Assembly: GCA_027489965.1 (NCBI GenBank)
Contig: JAIXZA010000096.1
Coordinates: 1 to 50,754, forward strand
DNA from: Verrucomicrobiaceae bacterium
GTDB lineage: Bacteria; Verrucomicrobiota; Verrucomicrobiia; Verrucomicrobiales; Verrucomicrobiaceae
DNA length: 50,754 nucleotides
Direction of reading: 5' to 3'
Both the position numbers and the translations under genes were made by a program. The notes beneath the pieces were generated by a model. The model did not search any database. It had not been told where the DNA came from and was given only the letters and a program-made list of their open reading frames with translations. Shown here piece after piece: positions 9,572-19,022 of this stretch (its first letter is position 1; each line of letters opens with the position of its first letter).

Positions 9572-10477
9572 ATGACCCGCGCCTGGTTAGAGCTTGCTCG
9601 CATTTCCAACCTGCCGACCGTTTGGACCAACGTCACGGCTGGCTGGCTACTAGCAGGCGGTTCTCTACAGAACCCCATTCTAGGTTGGATGCTGCTAGCG
9701 GGCTCCCTCCTTTATTCAGGCGGCATGATTCTGAATGATGCAGCAGACGCCAAATTTGACGCTGAACACCGCAAAGAACGCCCCATTCCCAGTGGCCGCG
9801 CTGCTTTGACCGCAGCCTGGCTCGTCGGTTTAAGCATGCTTATCAGTGGCTGGTGTGTTGCCGTACTATTGGGCGGCGCTTGCTGGGGCATCACCTCCGC
9901 TTTGGCCGGATGCATCCTCTTCTATGACTTCTACCACAAGCCCTGGACCGGTGCCGTTTGGGTGATGGGAGCCTGTCGAATTTTGCTTTACCTCATGCCA
10001 GGAATGCCTTGCCAAACAGGTGCCTGTATTCCCTGGTGGTTACCCATCGGCCTCCCTGCCCTCGCCCTTGGAGCCTACATCGTGGGCCTGACTATGGTCG
10101 CGAGGATGGAGGCCAAAGGATCACCCGTTTCCTTCTGGCGTTCAGGCTTTGCACGGCTGCTCTTATGGATGCCCGGCATCCTCGCGGCACTCATGCTCTT
10201 TGATGGACAGCGTTTGAGACCAGTCATGATTCTTGCTGATTTCGGACCGCTGCTGCCACTGATCTTGATCTTTCTTTTTGCCGCAGTAGTAGCCACGGCC
10301 AGCCGAATCATGAAACAAGGCGGACCTTCCATCGGTCGAGCCGTCGGCATCCTACTGGCAGGCATCCCTGTGGTAGATGCATTGGCCGTCAGCCAGATTT
10401 CCCTGACTTTAGCCCTCGGCTTTGTTATCCTAGCTCCCCTGCTTCGCCTCTGGCAGCACTGGATTGCAGCGACTTGA
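9572..10477 (+). CDS. eboC: UbiA-family prenyltransferase (EboC-like)
   Basis: A 301-residue polytopic membrane protein with the UbiA aspartate-rich motif NDAADAKFD at 55-63, followed by HRKERPIPSG. The second aspartate-rich loop is weak, as in the EboC branch. UbiA enzymes transfer isoprenyl chains to aromatic or other acceptors in the inner membrane. The assignment to eboC rests on what follows: a 3-dehydroquinate-synthase-like gene of the EboD kind, with a possible overlapping TTG start at the stop codon. In cyanobacteria and various other bacteria the ebo cluster (eboA-F) is linked to export or modification of specialised metabolites. The remaining ebo genes are not in this window. A menaquinone-type role is the alternative. 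Confidence 0.78.
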   Translation: MTRAWLELARISNLPTVWTNVTAGWLLAGGSLQNPILGWMLLAGSLLYSGGMILNDAADAKFDAEHRKERPIPSGRAALTAAWLVGLSMLISGWCVAVLLGGACWGITSALAGCILFYDFYHKPWTGAVWVMGACRILLYLMPGMPCQTGACIPWWLPIGLPALALGAYIVGLTMVARMEAKGSPVSFWRSGFARLLLWMPGILAALMLFDGQRLRPVMILADFGPLLPLILIFLFAAVVATASRIMKQGGPSIGRAVGILLAGIPVVDALAVSQISLTLALGFVILAPLLRLWQHWIAAT

Positions 10478-10569
10478 ATAAGACAAGCGTTAGAAAAGGA
10501 TATTTTGATACGTTTTTATCTTTCCCTTTGAACGCCAGACGCATCAAGGGCACAGAGACACCCCCGCCC

Positions 10570-11736
10570 ATGTTGGAGAAGAAAATCAGGCTCGAATACG
10601 CCCACCGCATCCTTTTTACCCGAGATGTCTTCGCGCCTGCGAATACGACGATCCGAGATTTACTGCTACTCGATCACCCCAATAAGGTGCCACGTGTGCT
10701 GATCTTTGCCGATGACCAGGTCATGACGGCTAATCCTGGGCTGCGGATGGAGATCCGCAACTATGCGCGTGCTCATGCTGAGGTGCTTGATTTAGCGGGT
10801 GAGGTGGTGGTTCTCCCAGGCGGCGAGCCCTGCAAAAACGATTTTTCCCTGGTCCAACACTGCTGGCAGGCGATCAATGAAGCCATGCTCGACCGACACA
10901 GCTATGTTTTTGTTATTGGCGGCGGCGCGGCTCTAGATCTCGTATGCTTTGCAGCCTCCACAGCACATCGCGGTATCCGCCATGTGCGTTTTCCCACGAC
11001 GACGCTGAGTCAGGGAGACGGCGGCGTTGGCGTCAAAAATGGCGTGAATTTCTTTGGCAAAAAGAACTGGGTTGGCAGCTTCGCCGTGCCCTTTGCAGTG
11101 GTGAATGATTTTGCCTTTCTGGAAAGTCTGCCTGAGCGGGGACGACGCAATGGCATCATTGAGGCGATCAAGGTGGCTCTAATTCGTGATAAAGCTTTCT
11201 TTGAAGAAATGGAAGACATGGCAGATGCTCTAGCGCATCTTAATCAGTCGGCACTTGAACGCGTCGTGCAGCGTAGCGCTGAACTGCACGTCGAGCACAT
11301 CGCCACAGGCGGAGATCCCTTCGAGCTAGGAAGTGCACGGCCTCTCGACTTTGGTCATTGGGCTGCTCATAAACTGGAGCAGATCACGCATTTTCAAGTC
11401 ACTCATGGGGAAGCGGTTGCTATCGGCATGGCGGTGGATTTGATCTACTCAGTCAAAAAAGGCATTCTCGATGCAGCGACGGCTCAGCGAGTGCTGACGC
11501 TCATCGAACGCATTGGCTTTGACACCTATCACTCTGATCTTCTGGCTGCTGGCAAAAGTGGCGAGCCTGTTATTTTAGAAGGTCTCGAGGAATTCCGTGA
11601 ACACTTGGGAGGTGAATTAACTGTGACCCTGGTACCTAAGATCGGTGAGAAACTGGAAGTCCATGAAATGGATCGCCAGCTAATCCTAGCCGCGATGGAT
11701 GAACTGGCAGAGCGTCGCAAGTTGGTGATGGTCTAG
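10570..11736 (+). CDS. eboD: 3-dehydroquinate synthase-like protein (EboD-like)
   Basis: About 388 residues from the ATG chosen; a TTG start at 10474, overlapping the eboC stop, would add 32 unconserved-looking residues. It shows the NAD-binding FVIGGGAALDLV and the metal-binding segments of the dehydroquinate/sugar-phosphate cyclase superfamily (EAIKVALI, FGHWAAHKLE, HGEAVAIGM). The N-terminal YAHRILFTRDVF is like EboD proteins rather than AroB. The reaction is unknown; a cyclisation of a phosphorylated sugar is inferred from the fold. Its TAG stop and that of the convergent PaaK-like gene share one palindromic CTAG (11733-11736). Confidence 0.82.
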   Translation: MLEKKIRLEYAHRILFTRDVFAPANTTIRDLLLLDHPNKVPRVLIFADDQVMTANPGLRMEIRNYARAHAEVLDLAGEVVVLPGGEPCKNDFSLVQHCWQAINEAMLDRHSYVFVIGGGAALDLVCFAASTAHRGIRHVRFPTTTLSQGDGGVGVKNGVNFFGKKNWVGSFAVPFAVVNDFAFLESLPERGRRNGIIEAIKVALIRDKAFFEEMEDMADALAHLNQSALERVVQRSAELHVEHIATGGDPFELGSARPLDFGHWAAHKLEQITHFQVTHGEAVAIGMAVDLIYSVKKGILDAATAQRVLTLIERIGFDTYHSDLLAAGKSGEPVILEGLEEFREHLGGELTVTLVPKIGEKLEVHEMDRQLILAAMDELAERRKLVMV

Positions 11737-12992
11737 CCAATCACCCGCCAGCGTTTGGCTTTGAACTCATGGCGCGGCAGACTGCCGGACTCAGCAAGCT
11801 TCACTGGGATACGCAGAGAAAAAGTGTCGCGCAGCTTGGTCTCGAGCTTTTTCACCAAACTGGATGCGGAGTGATCAGGCACCTCAATGAGAAGCTCGAT
11901 CTCATGCATTGCATCGACCTGGTGCTGCTGAACCAGATACTCGACGACCTCCGGAAATTGTCGGACCACAGACTCGATAGCGCTGGGATAAACATTCACA
12001 CCACGAACGACGACCATGTCATCGACTCGGCCGATCACGCCGCCTTCTAAGGTCAGCCGACCTTGGACGATGCGTTTCTTCACCCAGTCTCCGGTACGAT
12101 AGCGGATGAGTGGACAAGCCGTGCGCTTCAGATTCGTGAGCACTAACTCGCCTTCATGACCTTCGGCGACTTCCAGCCCAGTCTGAGGATCGATCACCTC
12201 TGCAAAATAGGCCTCTTCAATCACGATAAGGTTACCTGGCATCTCAGTGATTTCAAAACTCACAGGACCGACCTCCGTCATGCCATGATGGTCGTAAACT
12301 CGGGCATTCCAGAGTTTTTCAATGCGGGTTCTCACCTCCGGGATGCTGCCGCCAGGCTCACCTGCGACGATGATTTTTTTCACTTTCAAAGAACTGAGAG
12401 GCACCCCGCTGACAGCGCCAATCATTTCGCCCAATCGCAGTGCATAGGTGGGGGTACAGCAGAGTGTGGTAGCAGCGTAACGCGCCATCATTTCCAGCCG
12501 GGCCTGACTGGACAAACCTCCGCTAGGAATGGCAATAAAGTCGCGATTCGCAGCCTCATAGGCGGTCCAAAACCCCAAGAAGGGGCCAAATGAAAAAGCA
12601 AAAAACAGGCGATCCTCACCCTTCACCAGTTCAGCTCCTTCATAGACCCTGCGCCAACACGAAAGCATGTCCTCCCAGCTTTCAGCCGTATCCACGTAGG
12701 CGATCGGTTGACCGCTGCTGGTGCCACTGGTTTGACAAAAACGTGTATAGTCGGAAAGAGGCTGAGTCAGATTGGATCCAAAGGGTGGAAAGGCCAAATG
12801 ATCTGCCAAAAGCTCCGCCTTTTTGGTAAACGGCACTTTTTGAAGAAAGTCGTCCAAACAACCGACATCGGTGATTTTTAGACCGCTCTGACGAAGTTTC
12901 AGCCCGTAAAAGCCCTGAGAAAGCAGCAAGTCCGACACAAGCGAACTGAGTCTGCGCCATTGGTTAGTGCGCAGACTTTCGCGATCGATCAT
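11733..12992 (-). CDS. Phenylacetate-CoA ligase-like adenylate-forming enzyme (PaaK family)
   Basis: About 419 residues from ATG at 12992; a GTG at 13037 would add 15 residues. It has the adenylate-forming phosphate loop TSGTSSGQP, the HGMTEVGPV motif, YRTGDW, and a C-terminal domain with GRVDDMVVVRGVNVYP and a terminal RHEFKAKRWRV lysine region, all as in PaaK. These enzymes activate a carboxylic acid with ATP and usually load it onto CoA. The acyl substrate is unknown; no phenylacetate degradation genes are nearby. It may be the last gene of the coaE-rho-rnd transcript, 63 bases after rnd, or be functionally tied to the convergent eboC-eboD pair, but neither is shown. Confidence 0.87.
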   Translation of the reverse strand: MIDRESLRTNQWRRLSSLVSDLLLSQGFYGLKLRQSGLKITDVGCLDDFLQKVPFTKKAELLADHLAFPPFGSNLTQPLSDYTRFCQTSGTSSGQPIAYVDTAESWEDMLSCWRRVYEGAELVKGEDRLFFAFSFGPFLGFWTAYEAANRDFIAIPSGGLSSQARLEMMARYAATTLCCTPTYALRLGEMIGAVSGVPLSSLKVKKIIVAGEPGGSIPEVRTRIEKLWNARVYDHHGMTEVGPVSFEITEMPGNLIVIEEAYFAEVIDPQTGLEVAEGHEGELVLTNLKRTACPLIRYRTGDWVKKRIVQGRLTLEGGVIGRVDDMVVVRGVNVYPSAIESVVRQFPEVVEYLVQQHQVDAMHEIELLIEVPDHSASSLVKKLETKLRDTFSLRIPVKLAESGSLPRHEFKAKRWRVIG

Positions 12993-13055
12993 ATGGGTCT
13001 GAGATGCCACAAAAGAGCCATGGCGAGAGAGCCTCACTGGTCAAGAATTGAACCG

Positions 13056-14252
13056 CTACAGATCAAGCGTAGCCTCGGCTGCCGTTACGACGGCTGTAGA
13101 GCTTTCAACTGGTCCAAGTTCACCCATCGCGGGTGCTAGAATCTCAGCCTGCCAGGACATGAGATGCGTCAAACCTTCAGGCTCGGCGATCACCTGTTCC
13201 AGCGTGCTGCGAGAGCCAAGCAAGCTGCCTTCAATCTCCAAAGTAATCGCAATCCGATCCCGATGTCCGCAGAGGCGGTCCACCGCATCTCGCTGAGCAT
13301 CCGTCATGCGACTTTTAACTTTCTTTTGTCGCTGCGGCCAGGCCGTTTGACCCTGACGAAAAACATCCGCAATGAGATCATGAAACTCCTTTTTCCAGCG
13401 CGGACGCCAGCCACCAGGAGGCTCCATCACACCGCCGGCCTCAAAGGTTTCAGCATAGGCAACCATCTGCTTGTTCGACATGATACGGTAGCATGGCATA
13501 TCACGCTCTTCAGCGATGCCTTCACGCCATTCCCACATGGCTTTTAAAATGGCCAAGCCTTTTGAATGAAGACGACCACTGCCCTGCACACGCCAGGGAT
13601 CTTCCCGAGGAGCGAGGCTACGTGCAGCCACATCCATCTGCAGTTCCCGACAGCTTTCTTCAAACCAAGCGTGACGACCTTTCTCACGCAGGATAGCCAC
13701 AAAATGGTCGGCAATTTTCAAAAGATAACGCACATCATCCACAGCATAGGACAACATATGATCCGGCAAAGGACGTCGGCTCCAGTCCGCCTTTTGCGAG
13801 GCTTTGGACACCGTCACATTCAAGACGTTTTGCAACAATGCCGCTAGACCAAACTGACGACTTCCCGTCAAACGGGCAGCTATTTGCGTATCACGAATCA
13901 AACGAGGCTCCCAATTATAAGTGCGGCGGAGCATAGTCAGGTCATAATCAGCCCCATGAAACCAGAGTTCATAGCGATCCAATAATGCCAATAAACAGCT
14001 GACATCCGTCACGGCCAAAGGATCGACGAGCGCAAAACGCCCACCACAGGCCACTTGGAGCAAGCATAACTTTTCATGGTAATGATGCAGGGAATCGGCC
14101 TCTGTATCCAGGCAGACTCTGGTTTCACCAATCACCTGCAAATGCGCGTCGCTCTCAGCAACCCAGCGCTCCAAATGATCCAGATTTGAAATGAATTCGA
14201 AATCCCGCACCGCCAAAGTTGGTGTCGGTTGAGCTGGTGGGGCCTCGCTCAT
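13056..14252 (-). CDS. rnd: Ribonuclease D-like 3'-5' exoribonuclease with HRDC domain
   Basis: A 398-residue DEDDy-type exonuclease. Exo I is DTEAD at 49-53, exo II is HGADYD at 99-104, and exo III is YAVDD at 169-173, so the metal-binding and tyrosine residues are present. A C-terminal HRDC-like region follows (about 225-300 and again towards the end), as in RNase D, which trims tRNA and other small RNA 3' ends. Its ATG overlaps the rho stop by four bases (ATGA), so it is translationally coupled to rho. Confidence 0.92.
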   Translation of the reverse strand: MSEAPPAQPTPTLAVRDFEFISNLDHLERWVAESDAHLQVIGETRVCLDTEADSLHHYHEKLCLLQVACGGRFALVDPLAVTDVSCLLALLDRYELWFHGADYDLTMLRRTYNWEPRLIRDTQIAARLTGSRQFGLAALLQNVLNVTVSKASQKADWSRRPLPDHMLSYAVDDVRYLLKIADHFVAILREKGRHAWFEESCRELQMDVAARSLAPREDPWRVQGSGRLHSKGLAILKAMWEWREGIAEERDMPCYRIMSNKQMVAYAETFEAGGVMEPPGGWRPRWKKEFHDLIADVFRQGQTAWPQRQKKVKSRMTDAQRDAVDRLCGHRDRIAITLEIEGSLLGSRSTLEQVIAEPEGLTHLMSWQAEILAPAMGELGPVESSTAVVTAAEATLDL

Positions 14253-15715
14253 TTCAGTCCCGTGAGAAGAATTTCCGCATTGTTGCTAGTGCGGTTGATG
14301 TTGCGGATGAGCAGCTCGAGAGCCTCGACAGCAGGCACCTGAGCCAACTGTTTCCGGATCACCATCACGCGTTTGTATTCATCTGGGTGGTAGAGAAGAT
14401 CATCACGACGCGTGCCCGACTTCAGAACATGCAGAGCAGGGAAGATGCGGCGCTCACTGATCTCGCGATCCAACGTCGCTTCCATATTGCCCGTGCCTTT
14501 GAATTCTTCAAAGATAAGCTCATCCATCTTGCTTTCAGTCTCCACAAGAGCTGAGGCAATGATCGTCAAACTGCCGCCTTCTTCGACATTGCGAGCTGCA
14601 CCAAAGAAACGTTTTGGCTTCTCCATGGCCTTGGCATCCATACCGCCAGACATGGTGCGGCCCTTGCCACCAGAGAGTGAATTGTAACCGCGTGCAAGGC
14701 GCGTCAGAGAATCCAGCAGGATGACGACATCTTTACCAGCTTCAACCAGCCGGCAGGCACGCTCGCGTACCAACTCAGCGAGTTGGCTGTGACGTTTCGG
14801 GCTCTCATCAAAAGTGCTGGCGTAGATCTCACAACCCGTGACAGACTCCTCAAAATCCGTCACCTCTTCGGGGCGCTCATCCAAAAGCAAAATGATCAGG
14901 CTGATTTCCTTGTGATTCTGCACAATGGATTTAGCGATCTCCTTGAGCAGCACCGTCTTCCCTGAACGAGGTGACGCATTGATCAACCCACGCTGACCTT
15001 TACCCAGCGGTGCCACGAGATCCATAATTCGTGCTGAAAGGGAGCAGGGTTTTGCGGTTTCCAAAATGATCCGTTGATTCGGGAACATGGCCGTCAACTT
15101 ATCAAAAGCCACCGGCGGCTGATACGTATCGATAGGGATACCATCGACCTCCAAAATGCGATCAATCGCTAGATATTTATCCCTATCTTTCGGTGCACGG
15201 GCATAACCAGTGATGCGATTGCCTGGACGCAGATTAAATTTACGCACCAAAAAGAGCGGAATAAAAACATCCTCGGGCAACGGCGCAAAGCTGTATTTCG
15301 GGTAACGGATCAGGCCAAAGTTATCGCTGCCAATCTCCAGAATACCATCCACCAAAATACGTGTGCGGTGGTCAGCCATCCAGGACAGGAGATCATATGT
15401 CAGCTGGTGCTTACTACGGCTAGCATTGATTCTATAGCCTACGGTCTCCGCCAGCTTTTGCAGCTCGGCTAGAGAGGATTCATGCAGAGAGTTTAAAGAA
15501 ATCTCCACAGGAAACGGCGGCTCAGCAGTCGGGGGCGAGTGCTTCTCTGGGCTAGGTGCCTCAGCTTCGGGTGTGACCGTTTCTGGAGAGGAGTCAGGTA
15601 GAACCACCTCGGTGACAGCTTGGGTGTCAGGTTGCGGTTCTTTGGAGTTCACCAGCGTTTCCGTGGTGGGTTGGATGATCGCCTCAGCGATCTCTGGATT
15701 TTCGGTTGGATTCAT
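14249..15715 (-). CDS. rho: Transcription termination factor Rho
   Basis: A 488-residue RNA-dependent ATPase that terminates transcription. Residues 1-70 are an acidic, proline- and glutamate-rich extension not found in E. coli Rho. The Rho_N helical domain is at about 72-115 ([14 protein letters not shown]), a cold-shock-like RNA-binding domain at about 118-190, and the P-loop ASPRSGKT at 247-254. The Walker B-like [15 protein letters not shown] and the Q-loop/R-loop segments ([15 protein letters not shown]) follow. Its start lies 32 bases inside the end of coaE and its stop overlaps rnd. Confidence 0.97.
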   Translation of the reverse strand: MNPTENPEIAEAIIQPTTETLVNSKEPQPDTQAVTEVVLPDSSPETVTPEAEAPSPEKHSPPTAEPPFPVEISLNSLHESSLAELQKLAETVGYRINASRSKHQLTYDLLSWMADHRTRILVDGILEIGSDNFGLIRYPKYSFAPLPEDVFIPLFLVRKFNLRPGNRITGYARAPKDRDKYLAIDRILEVDGIPIDTYQPPVAFDKLTAMFPNQRIILETAKPCSLSARIMDLVAPLGKGQRGLINASPRSGKTVLLKEIAKSIVQNHKEISLIILLLDERPEEVTDFEESVTGCEIYASTFDESPKRHSQLAELVRERACRLVEAGKDVVILLDSLTRLARGYNSLSGGKGRTMSGGMDAKAMEKPKRFFGAARNVEEGGSLTIIASALVETESKMDELIFEEFKGTGNMEATLDREISERRIFPALHVLKSGTRRDDLLYHPDEYKRVMVIRKQLAQVPAVEALELLIRNINRTSNNAEILLTGLK

Positions 15716-16325
15716 CGTGCCAAATCTGTCTTGTCAGCGTCAGTAACTGGGCATCCAGCGCGGCTATGTCACCATCATTCCAAATGACCACATCCGCTCT
15801 TTCAATCTTGGCTTCGATGGGCCACTGAGACCTCAACATCTGCTCGATAATCGGCATTTCGAGGTTTCGTCGTTCCATCAACCGCCTCACTTGCATCGTC
15901 TGGCTAGAAGCCACCACGATGATCAAGTCCGCTGTTACTGTGAACCCAATCTCATAGTGCAGAGGCACCTCCGCAAGGAAAAGTTCTGTTCCAGATTGCT
16001 CACCCTCGGTCCGACACCTCTCAAATTCGCTCAATACGCGAGGGTGCAAAAGTTTTTCCAAAGACGATTTAGCCTCAGAATCTGAAAAAATACGCTCTCT
16101 CAACCAAGCGCGATCAGCCTTCTGTTGCCCATCAACACAAGCGCCCAGAGCTTTGGAACCAAACAGGCCTTGAAGTGCCTCCAAAACATCAGGTGCATCC
16201 AGCAGTCTCTGGGCCACCTCATCAGCAGAAAAAAAACGTATAAACGAAGAAACGTCCTTCTCAAAAGCACGCATCACACTGCTTTTTCCACAGGCAATGC
16301 CACCGGTAATAATCCAAGATTTCAT
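15684..16325 (-). CDS. coaE: Dephospho-CoA kinase
   Basis: A 213-residue kinase for the last step of coenzyme A synthesis, phosphorylating the 3'-hydroxyl of dephospho-CoA. The P-loop GGIACGKS is at 8-15 (the usual glycine before the C is alanine), followed by FFSADEVAQRLL, LHPRV, and the LFLAEVPLHYEIG segment. Its end overlaps rho by 32 bases, so the two are tightly coupled. The intrinsic terminator of the upstream secretin gene runs right up to this start codon, leaving no room for a separate promoter between them. Expression may therefore depend on read-through or on a promoter inside the secretin gene. Confidence 0.95.
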   Translation of the reverse strand: MKSWIITGGIACGKSSVMRAFEKDVSSFIRFFSADEVAQRLLDAPDVLEALQGLFGSKALGACVDGQQKADRAWLRERIFSDSEAKSSLEKLLHPRVLSEFERCRTEGEQSGTELFLAEVPLHYEIGFTVTADLIIVVASSQTMQVRRLMERRNLEMPIIEQMLRSQWPIEAKIERADVVIWNDGDIAALDAQLLTLTRQIWHDESNRKSRDR

Positions 16326-16365
16326 AAAACAAAAAGGGGCAGGAGATATGAATCCCCTGCCCCTT
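16326..16365 (-). terminator. Rho-independent terminator after the secretin gene
   Basis: On the minus strand, a perfect 10-bp stem (AAGGGGCAGG at 16356-16365 pairing with 16334-16343), a 12-base loop, and a T-rich tail TTTGTTTT. It lies 16 bases after the secretin stop and ends at the coaE start codon. Confidence 0.85.
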
Positions 16366-16381
16366 CTAAATTCAGTTCCAA

Positions 16382-18907
16382 TTAGTTACCAATGGAAGGC
16401 AGAAGAGGACTTGAACCGTCAACACCACCACCATCCGTTGTGGACTGAGGCGTGATACGTTGACCAGCAGGGTCGATCAGAGTCGCTGTCACAAAGATCA
16501 TCAAGTTACGCTTGAAGTGATCTTCCACTTCCGTGCGGAACAGACGACCAATAAACGGAAGGTCACCCATGACAGGAAGCTTATCTTCCACGTCTTGAAC
16601 GTCTTCGCGGATCAAACCACCAAGAGCCACTGTCTGACCATCCCAGACTGTCACAGAAGTCTTCACCTTACGAGTCGAGAAGATCGGCTGATTGATGATG
16701 TTAGGTGTCAATTCAAGTTTTTGGGACGGCGTACCAGCAGAACCAGGAATAATAGCACCAGTAAATAAATTGATGGTTTCAGCAATGACGCCAGTTGCAG
16801 GAGAAACACTGTAAATTGGGCTTCCGTAATTGATAAATCCATCAAATTCAGTCACTTCTGGAAGTAAGTTCAAATCAATAGAACCATTTTCGCCAATAAC
16901 AGGATCAACTTCCATCCGAACACCTACAGGCCTCATTTCAAAAGCTGTTGGCGTAGTTGGCGTCACCGGAATGGATGAAGTTGTAGTTGCACCACCAACA
17001 GCACCGCCACCACCGCCACCACCACCCACGTTGGTTGGGATCTGTGGTGGGTCAAACTCAGTTGGATAAATGAATTCACGAACAACTTCAACAGTAGCAG
17101 GTTGCCCCCCCTTGGTAGTAACGCTAGGAGCGCTCATCAAATCGACACCCTTGCGCTGTGAAAGGGCACGGATGACCATGCCAAATTGAGGATCTGTAAA
17201 GATACCTGCAATCGACAGAACGCCAGGAGCTACTGTATCCGTTCCAGCATCAACAGGATTGAAGAGAGAATCGATGCTATCACCACGAATAGCACGGCTA
17301 CCAGAACGCAAACCGCGAGTAACTGGGGCTACAGCTCCAGTATTAGCAAGGGCAGCAAGGTTACCAGTGTAAGTGGAGCGCACACCTGCATTACCATTGG
17401 TTCCACCACTAACAGTGACTGGATTGCTGCCGCCGCCACCGCCAAGCAACCAATCAAAGCCAAGCTCGTCGGTATTTTTCTGGGTAACTTCAACAAACTT
17501 TGAGCTAACATGAACCTGCTTGGTGACGCGACCCCTGATCGAATCAACGAAAGCTTCGGCTAAATCGAGGTTTGGCTGTGTATTCTTAATGATCAGCTGT
17601 GAAGTGACTTTATTGAACACCGCAGAGGCACCTTCTGGGAAGGGAATTCCTTGGGATTTAAGGATATCCAAGGCGCTTTGGCGGGCAATCAAACCAGAAG
17701 CTGCTGGAGCAGCGGCTCCACCGGCAGCAAACGGATCAGCTGCGGCTGCTGGTGCAGCTGCTGCACCACCGGCAGTTCCCATGCTTTCGAAATCAGGCGG
17801 AACTTTATAGATTCGAGTAAATTGCTCTGTCGTCGTTTCAGTCACGGGAACTATCAAAACGGCAAATGGCTCAACCTTGAACTTCATTCCAGCAAGTTCA
17901 GTCACATAACGCAGCGCTTCGACCATCGGAACGTCCTTCAACGATAAGCTGATGGAAGCTGCAGCTGCAGTATCGCCAGCCTTCAAGATGATATTGACCC
18001 CCTTACGTGCTGGATCGGTTTCCGTTACATCGAGATCGCGGCTTTTCACACGCAGGAACTCAACGGCTTCTTCAATGGTAGCACCTGAAAACTCCACTTG
18101 AGGGAAGACAATGCCTTCCATTTTCGCGCTTAAATATCCACTTGGAGCTTTTCCACTTGGGCTGGTCGATTCGATCGAGAGGCCTTTTACTGGTGGTTTA
18201 TATTCCCAAGCTTCGTTCACCATATTCAACATGCGCGCACGTTGATGATCACGAGCTGACTCAAAGTATTCGGCGCGCTTTCTTTCGGCAAGCTCCATAC
18301 CACGGCGAGCTGCCGTATTGTAAGGATCAATCCGCAGAACATCTTCATATTCTGTCAGGGCTGAATCGTATTTGCCAATTTCAACGGAACTTGCGCCAAG
18401 GAGAAGACCTTTTTGCACCTTGGCCACATTTTCAATGTGATCAGGTGTGAGAGCTGGCGGCCAGCGATCTGGATCATCGAGTTGTTGGGCAAAGAGCTTC
18501 GCACCTTTATGGCCAGGAACCGCGAGCAGAGCTTCATCGAGCAGTTTACGGGCGGCGACGTAATCCCCAATGGCAGCTTTTTCGCGGGCTACTTGGGAGG
18601 CACAGTCTGCAAACTTCAAATTGGCCAAATCACGCCAATCTTGGATGAACGGTGCATTGGGCAGCTGGTCGAAAATTTCTTTGGCAGCACGATATTGTGA
18701 AAGAGCACCTTCATGGTCACCCTTGGCGTAAAGTTCGTCGCCCTTCTGCATGGCTTGACGGGCATCTTCGATGCGGGCCATGCGGCGTGAGATTTCACGT
18801 TCAGCGATGCCTGGAACGCTACCAAAATTACCTTCTCCTGCTTGGGAGTTCACGGTAACCATTGGCGCGAAGGCCGCTACCAAGAGGGCGATTCGGTTTT
18901 TCTTCAT
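16382..18907 (-). CDS. Secretin-family outer-membrane protein, homologue of Amuc_1098 (PilQ-like)
   Basis: About 841 residues from the ATG chosen, which begins a clear signal peptide; an ATG 18 bases upstream is possible. In order: signal peptide, TPR-like repeats at about 30-220 (SALTEYEDVLRIDPYNTAARRG), a secretin N-domain at about 265-370 (IEEAVEFLRVKS, GVNIILKAGD, DVPMVEALRYVTELAG, RIYKVPPDF), an Ala/Gly/Pro-rich linker, another N-domain, and a C-terminal secretin channel (TVWDGQTVALGGLIREDV, KLPVMGDLPFIGRLFR, NLMIFVTATLIDP). Gly- and Ser-rich stretches interrupt the channel domain. It would form the outer-membrane gate of a type IV pilus or type II secretion-like machine. Last gene of the five-gene locus, with a 115-base gap upstream and a terminator downstream. 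Confidence 0.93.
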   Translation of the reverse strand: MKKNRIALLVAAFAPMVTVNSQAGEGNFGSVPGIAEREISRRMARIEDARQAMQKGDELYAKGDHEGALSQYRAAKEIFDQLPNAPFIQDWRDLANLKFADCASQVAREKAAIGDYVAARKLLDEALLAVPGHKGAKLFAQQLDDPDRWPPALTPDHIENVAKVQKGLLLGASSVEIGKYDSALTEYEDVLRIDPYNTAARRGMELAERKRAEYFESARDHQRARMLNMVNEAWEYKPPVKGLSIESTSPSGKAPSGYLSAKMEGIVFPQVEFSGATIEEAVEFLRVKSRDLDVTETDPARKGVNIILKAGDTAAAASISLSLKDVPMVEALRYVTELAGMKFKVEPFAVLIVPVTETTTEQFTRIYKVPPDFESMGTAGGAAAAPAAAADPFAAGGAAAPAASGLIARQSALDILKSQGIPFPEGASAVFNKVTSQLIIKNTQPNLDLAEAFVDSIRGRVTKQVHVSSKFVEVTQKNTDELGFDWLLGGGGGSNPVTVSGGTNGNAGVRSTYTGNLAALANTGAVAPVTRGLRSGSRAIRGDSIDSLFNPVDAGTDTVAPGVLSIAGIFTDPQFGMVIRALSQRKGVDLMSAPSVTTKGGQPATVEVVREFIYPTEFDPPQIPTNVGGGGGGGGAVGGATTTSSIPVTPTTPTAFEMRPVGVRMEVDPVIGENGSIDLNLLPEVTEFDGFINYGSPIYSVSPATGVIAETINLFTGAIIPGSAGTPSQKLELTPNIINQPIFSTRKVKTSVTVWDGQTVALGGLIREDVQDVEDKLPVMGDLPFIGRLFRTEVEDHFKRNLMIFVTATLIDPAGQRITPQSTTDGGGVDGSSPLLPSIGN

Positions 18908-19022
18908 TCGGGAGGGATGGATCATAAAGGAGCTAATTGAGCGAAAAATTAACGATGAGTGATATTGTTTATCAGGTTATGCGCAAGTTTGGCGAGATGT
19001 TTTTTTCGTTTTTTCAGGAAAT

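Noticed and set aside
10474..10569. TTG start for the EboD-like protein overlapping the eboC stop
   Set aside because: The 32 extra residues do not look like the family N-terminus, which begins shortly after the ATG at 10570; coupling through the TTG remains possible.
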